DNA of 10,877 nt, from contig JAIVIG010000341.1 in assembly GCA_020200675.1 (NCBI GenBank), positions 1 to 10,877 on the forward strand. The letters run 5' to 3'. The notes under the pieces were generated by a model that was not told where the DNA came from, made no database searches, and saw only the letters and a list, made by a program, of their open reading frames with translations. Position numbers and translations under genes: made by a program. Position 1 is the stretch's first letter. Each line of letters begins with the position of its first letter. This DNA comes from Actinomycetota bacterium (GTDB taxonomy: Bacteria; Actinomycetota; Rubrobacteria; Rubrobacterales; Rubrobacteraceae). Below are positions 8,955 to 10,877 of this stretch, piece by piece.

Positions 8955-9109
8955 TCAGGACACCGGCTGGGCGAGTCCGCGACTCGGCTTTATGTTCTGG
9001 TTGTGGCAGAACACGTTGGTCGGATTGTACTTGTCCTTGAGGGCGACCAGCCGTCTGTACGTCTCCGGGTCGAAGCTGCGCGCCTTCTCCGACGCTAGCC
9101 GGAAAATTC
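8955..9109 (-). pseudogene. C-terminal remnant of an FAD-linked (berberine-bridge-like) oxidase
   Basis: On the minus strand one frame reads SEKARSFDPETYRRLVALKD, then KYNPTNVFCHNQNIKP, ending at TGA (8955-8957). The Y-x-x-L-V-A-L-K-D-K-Y-[ND]-P-T-N-x-F-x-x-N-Q-N-I-x-P pattern is the C-terminal signature of FAD-binding oxidoreductases of the BBE family, normally about 450-480 residues long. Here only about 45 recognisable residues remain. The frame meets a TAG about 20 nt upstream of the fragment, and the sequence further upstream (9110-9298) does not continue the family. It is a decayed gene end and has no start of its own. Confidence 0.7.
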
Positions 9110-9298
9110 CGAGAAAGGAAGGCTATCGGGGAGGAGAAACTGAGAATTCACGACAACGTCCGGGACGCGAAGGTCGCAGCCCTCTCGCTCTACGGGGGTA
9201 CGAGGACCGCGCAGGTTATTGCCCTACGCGGACTGCCGATCACACGGCGAAGGCATCAGGGTCCCGCGCTGCGGCCGGTGTCGACGTTACGGACAAGG
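9110..9298. other. Unassigned intergenic stretch between the oxidase remnant and the NmrA gene
   Basis: I find no gene with a credible start and ribosome site here, nor a tRNA, a terminator hairpin with a T-run, or a repeat. A plus-strand frame from about 9127 is open for about 60 codons (EEKLRIHDNVRDAKVAAL) but lacks a convincing start and matches nothing I recognise. It may be further degenerate coding sequence. Confidence 0.4.
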
Positions 9299-10168
9299 TT
9301 AGGTCCCCTCCCAGCCGTGGTTGCGGAGATACTGTTCGAGGGTAGTAAGCTCGGGGTACTCGCTTCGTAAGGCAGGGATATCCGCCTCGTAGCCCACCTC
9401 GTTGAACCACTCATACATGACGGCAAACTCTTCGCCCATCTGCTCCCGGAATTGGTGCCATGGCACCTGGTAATAACTTATCTCCCGGCCGGTTACCTGG
9501 CTCATAGTCTCAGCCATCTCCGGCATGGTCAGCTCGTCGCCTGCCAGATCCACCTCGCGCCCAAGCCACTCGTCCGGGTTCTCGAAAGCCATGGCAGCGA
9601 AAGCGCCGATGTCCTCGACGTTCACCTGCTGAAGCGGTTTTTCGGGGTCGAGCGGCTGAGCCAGGGTGCCGTCGAGAATCTGGTCGCGCATCATCTCCCA
9701 GTTCTGCATGAAGAAGACCGGGCGCAGGATCGTGTAGGGGAGATCGGTCTGGCGCTTGTACTCTTCGATCTCCCCCTTGCTGTCGAAGTGCGGGATCCCC
9801 GTCTCCCGGTTAGCGCTGCCTACCGAGCTGTAGACGACGTGCCGCACGCCCGCCGCCTTCGCCGCGTCCGCGAGCGTCTTTCCCTGCCGAACCTCGCCTT
9901 CGTAGCCGCCCTCATAGAAGTTCTGCACCGAGAAGACCCCGTAGGCACCCTCAAGGGCTCGGTCTACGGAGGATCGGTCGTTTAGATCACCACGTACGAC
10001 CTCGGCGCCCCCTTCGGCCAGAGCCTGCGCCTCCGGCTTCTGAGTATCGCGGCTGAGCGCCCGGACCCTAAAGCCCCGCTTGAGGAGACGCCGCGCCACC
10101 GCTCCCCCCTGGTTACCTGTCGCTCCGCTCACAAGTATCAGAAGGCCTCCGTTGCCCGCGTTTTCCAT
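9299..10168 (-). CDS. NmrA-family NAD(P)-binding protein (atypical SDR)
   Basis: This 289-residue protein begins with a Rossmann fold: LLILVSGATGNQGGAVARRL carries the glycine-rich GATGNQGG motif (15-22) typical of NmrA/HSCARG-like atypical SDRs. Further family marks are RALSRD (36-41), DLNDRSSVDRAL, the YSSVGSA strand (113-119), HFDSKGEIEEY (127-137), and YTILRPVFFMQNW followed by VNVEDIGAFAAMAF. The usual SDR Tyr-x-x-x-Lys catalytic pair is not evident, as expected for the family. Members act as NADPH-binding redox sensors or as NAD(P)H quinone oxidoreductases, so which role applies here is open. The ATG at 10168 has AAGGAG 6 nt upstream. It follows the MarR gene by 55 nt on the same strand and is probably its operon partner, linking it to the same inducing signal. 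Confidence 0.88.
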   Translation of the reverse strand: MENAGNGGLLILVSGATGNQGGAVARRLLKRGFRVRALSRDTQKPEAQALAEGGAEVVRGDLNDRSSVDRALEGAYGVFSVQNFYEGGYEGEVRQGKTLADAAKAAGVRHVVYSSVGSANRETGIPHFDSKGEIEEYKRQTDLPYTILRPVFFMQNWEMMRDQILDGTLAQPLDPEKPLQQVNVEDIGAFAAMAFENPDEWLGREVDLAGDELTMPEMAETMSQVTGREISYYQVPWHQFREQMGEEFAVMYEWFNEVGYEADIPALRSEYPELTTLEQYLRNHGWEGT

Positions 10169-10223
10169 CGTCTGCTCCTTCCGTACTCGTTCTACGACTA
10201 CCCACGACCGCTCAGAAGCCGAC

Positions 10224-10673
10224 TTACTCCAGAGCTTGGTCGAGTCTTCGGAGTAACTCGAAGAGTTGCTTCTGCTCCTCCTCCGAGAGGACGGAGAGCC
10301 GCTCGTCGATCAGGGCTTCGTGGGCCGGGACGACCTCAGCGAACGTCCGCCGTCCTTCGTCCGTCAGGAAGAGACGGTTGGTCCGGCCCTGGGACCGGCG
10401 TTCGATCAGGCCGCGCCTCTCCATCCGGTCCAACAACTGGGCGACGTTGCCCTTGGTGACCAGCAGGGAATCGGCCAGCTCCTGCTGTGTGATCCCCTCG
10501 GCCGCCCCGACGTGCGCCAGAACGTCGAACTGCGCGTTGTTCAAACCCCCAAGCTTCAACTGCCCCGCAAGATCCCGCTCCACCTTCTGCGAAACCCGCA
10601 GCAACCTCAACCACCCCAACACCGACGCCCGCCGTAAACTCCCGCCCCTGGATCTAGAATCCTCACTTAACAT
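10224..10673 (-). CDS. MarR-family transcriptional regulator, probably autoregulated and leaderless
   Basis: This 149-residue winged-helix protein has a dimerising helix near the N-terminus, and the DNA-binding part ITQQELADSLLVTKGNVAQL (61-80) with recognition helix about 73-88. The beta-wing is RRSQGRTNRLFLTDEGR (92-108), ending in the family's LTDEGR motif, and a C-terminal helix completes the dimer domain. There is no cysteine, so redox sensing through a Cys as in OhrR is excluded; it more likely binds a ligand. I choose ATG 10673 rather than the in-frame TTG at 10709 because the latter sits in the -35 hexamer of the gene's own promoter. With the -10 at 10681-10686, transcription should begin at about 10673-10674, giving a leaderless message; no Shine-Dalgarno precedes the ATG. 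Two matching palindromes in the divergent region are its likely operators. Confidence 0.88.
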   Translation of the reverse strand: MLSEDSRSRGGSLRRASVLGWLRLLRVSQKVERDLAGQLKLGGLNNAQFDVLAHVGAAEGITQQELADSLLVTKGNVAQLLDRMERRGLIERRSQGRTNRLFLTDEGRRTFAEVVPAHEALIDERLSVLSEEEQKQLFELLRRLDQALE

Positions 10674-10680
10674 AACGTCG

Positions 10681-10709
10681 AGTTTAGTCCTAAACCTTAC
10701 ATACGTCAA
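10681..10709 (-). promoter_or_regulatory. Promoter of the marR-nmrA operon
   Basis: On the minus strand TTGACG (10704-10709) and TAAACT (10681-10686) are separated by exactly 17 bp. This resembles a housekeeping sigma promoter with a near-consensus -35. The -10 lies inside the palindrome at 10682-10695 (sharing five of its six bases), so a bound repressor would block polymerase. Confidence 0.7.
10682..10695. promoter_or_regulatory. MarR operator copy 1 (palindrome)
   Basis: GTTTAG-TC-CTAAAC is a perfect 6+2+6 inverted repeat overlapping the -10 of the marR promoter. The same arms recur at 10742-10755 on the other side of the divergent region. MarR proteins usually bind such short palindromes next to their own gene. 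Assignment to this MarR is inferred from position. Confidence 0.75.
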
Positions 10710-10727
10710 ACCCTGCTCGTTCAGAGA

Positions 10728-10756
10728 TTGTCCCTCTTATAGTTTAGTGCTAAACT
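10728..10756 (+). promoter_or_regulatory. Promoter of the VOC-family gene
   Basis: TTGTCC (10728-10733) and TAAACT (10751-10756) are spaced by 17 bp, giving a predicted start near 10763 and a leader of about 40 nt before the ATG at 10804. The -10 hexamer is identical to that of the divergent marR promoter and likewise falls inside an operator palindrome. Confidence 0.65.
10741..10756. promoter_or_regulatory. MarR operator copy 2 (palindrome)
   Basis: AGTTTAG-TG-CTAAACT is a perfect 7+2+7 inverted repeat covering the -10 of the rightward promoter. Its centre is 60 bp from the centre of copy 1, and only the two central bases and the outermost pair differ between the copies. A single regulator could thus control both directions. 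Confidence 0.75.
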
Positions 10757-10803
10757 TTCTATGGAGTCTTTGGGTAGCTTTCCATACTGAAGGAGGACAC
10801 GGG

Positions 10804-10877
10804 ATGGATCTTGGCGGTTTGCATCACCTCACGGCGGTGACCACGAGGGCGGAGGAGAACGTGGCGTTCTACACGGA
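10804..10877 (+). CDS. VOC-family (glyoxalase/extradiol dioxygenase-like) protein, N-terminus only
   Basis: Only the first 24 codons lie in the window. MDLGGLHHLTAVTTRAEENV followed by AFYT is the opening beta strand and helix of a vicinal-oxygen-chelate domain; one His of the HH pair is normally the first metal ligand. The pattern G-x-H-H-x-T-A-x-T...EN-x-x-F-Y resembles ring-cleaving dioxygenases of the MhqO/LinE kind. The ATG at 10804 has a strong AAGGAGG upstream (from about 10790). It is transcribed divergently from the MarR gene through an operator-bearing promoter, so it is a likely target of that regulator. Substrate unknown. Confidence 0.8.
   Translation, partial: MDLGGLHHLTAVTTRAEENVAFYT

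Noticed and set aside
8992..9345. A 117-codon plus-strand reading frame.
   Set aside because: Its first third is antisense to the recognisable oxidase remnant and its last part is antisense to the NmrA gene; there is no ribosome site and the composition is arbitrary.
10674..10709. N-terminal extension of the MarR protein from a TTG at 10709 (12 extra residues).
   Set aside because: The TTG is part of the TTGACG -35 box and the added codons run through the spacer, the -10 and an operator palindrome, so they would lie upstream of the transcript.

Overview
The window is high-GC bacterial DNA with frequent GTG and TTG starts, strong Shine-Dalgarno sequences and short intergenic gaps. The gene set (tandem SnoaL-like protein, rhodaneses, an F420/FMN-type PPOX relic, a cation:proton antiporter fused to rhodanese, a BNR-repeat protein, NmrA and MarR) suggests an actinobacterium, most like Rubrobacter. 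That placement is inferred from protein style and was not checked by alignment.

Positions 1-6966 hold one rightward gene run. It begins with a two-domain SnoaL/NTF2-like protein that overlaps an intact single-domain rhodanese. Two decayed genes follow: a frameshifted, truncated second rhodanese and a PPOX-family gene with an internal deletion. Next comes a tightly linked pair of ABC exporter half-transporters. Their residue pattern is that of a heterodimeric exporter with one degenerate ATP site: the first subunit has Asp and Gln where Glu and His are usual, and the second has an LSQGQ signature. The run ends with a CPA1-type antiporter carrying a C-terminal rhodanese domain. That domain is split by an in-frame TGA exactly at the second Cys position of the expected C-x-C-P-x-E active loop, and the frame stays open through the rest of the domain. 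Selenocysteine and a fresh nonsense mutation are the two main explanations.

Positions 6983-8930 are transcribed leftward. An iron-ADH/maleylacetate-reductase-like gene, with a near-perfect Shine-Dalgarno and an extended -10 promoter, is followed by a BNR/Asp-box repeat protein that may lack an internal segment. Positions 8955-9298 are a gene graveyard containing the last ~45 codons of an FAD-linked (berberine-bridge-like) oxidase, then about 190 bp that I cannot assign.

Positions 9299-10877 form a divergent regulatory unit. Leftward lie a MarR regulator and an NmrA-family NAD(P)-binding protein; rightward a VOC/glyoxalase-like gene starts and runs off the window. The shared intergenic region has two promoters of the same design. 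Each -10 hexamer (TAAACT) is embedded in a copy of the palindrome GTTTAG-NN-CTAAAC, and the two palindrome centres are 60 bp apart. The promoter geometry places the MarR transcription start at or next to its ATG (10673), so the regulator is probably leaderless and the longer reading from a TTG at 10709 is wrong. The set resembles MhqR-type quinone/electrophile response loci.
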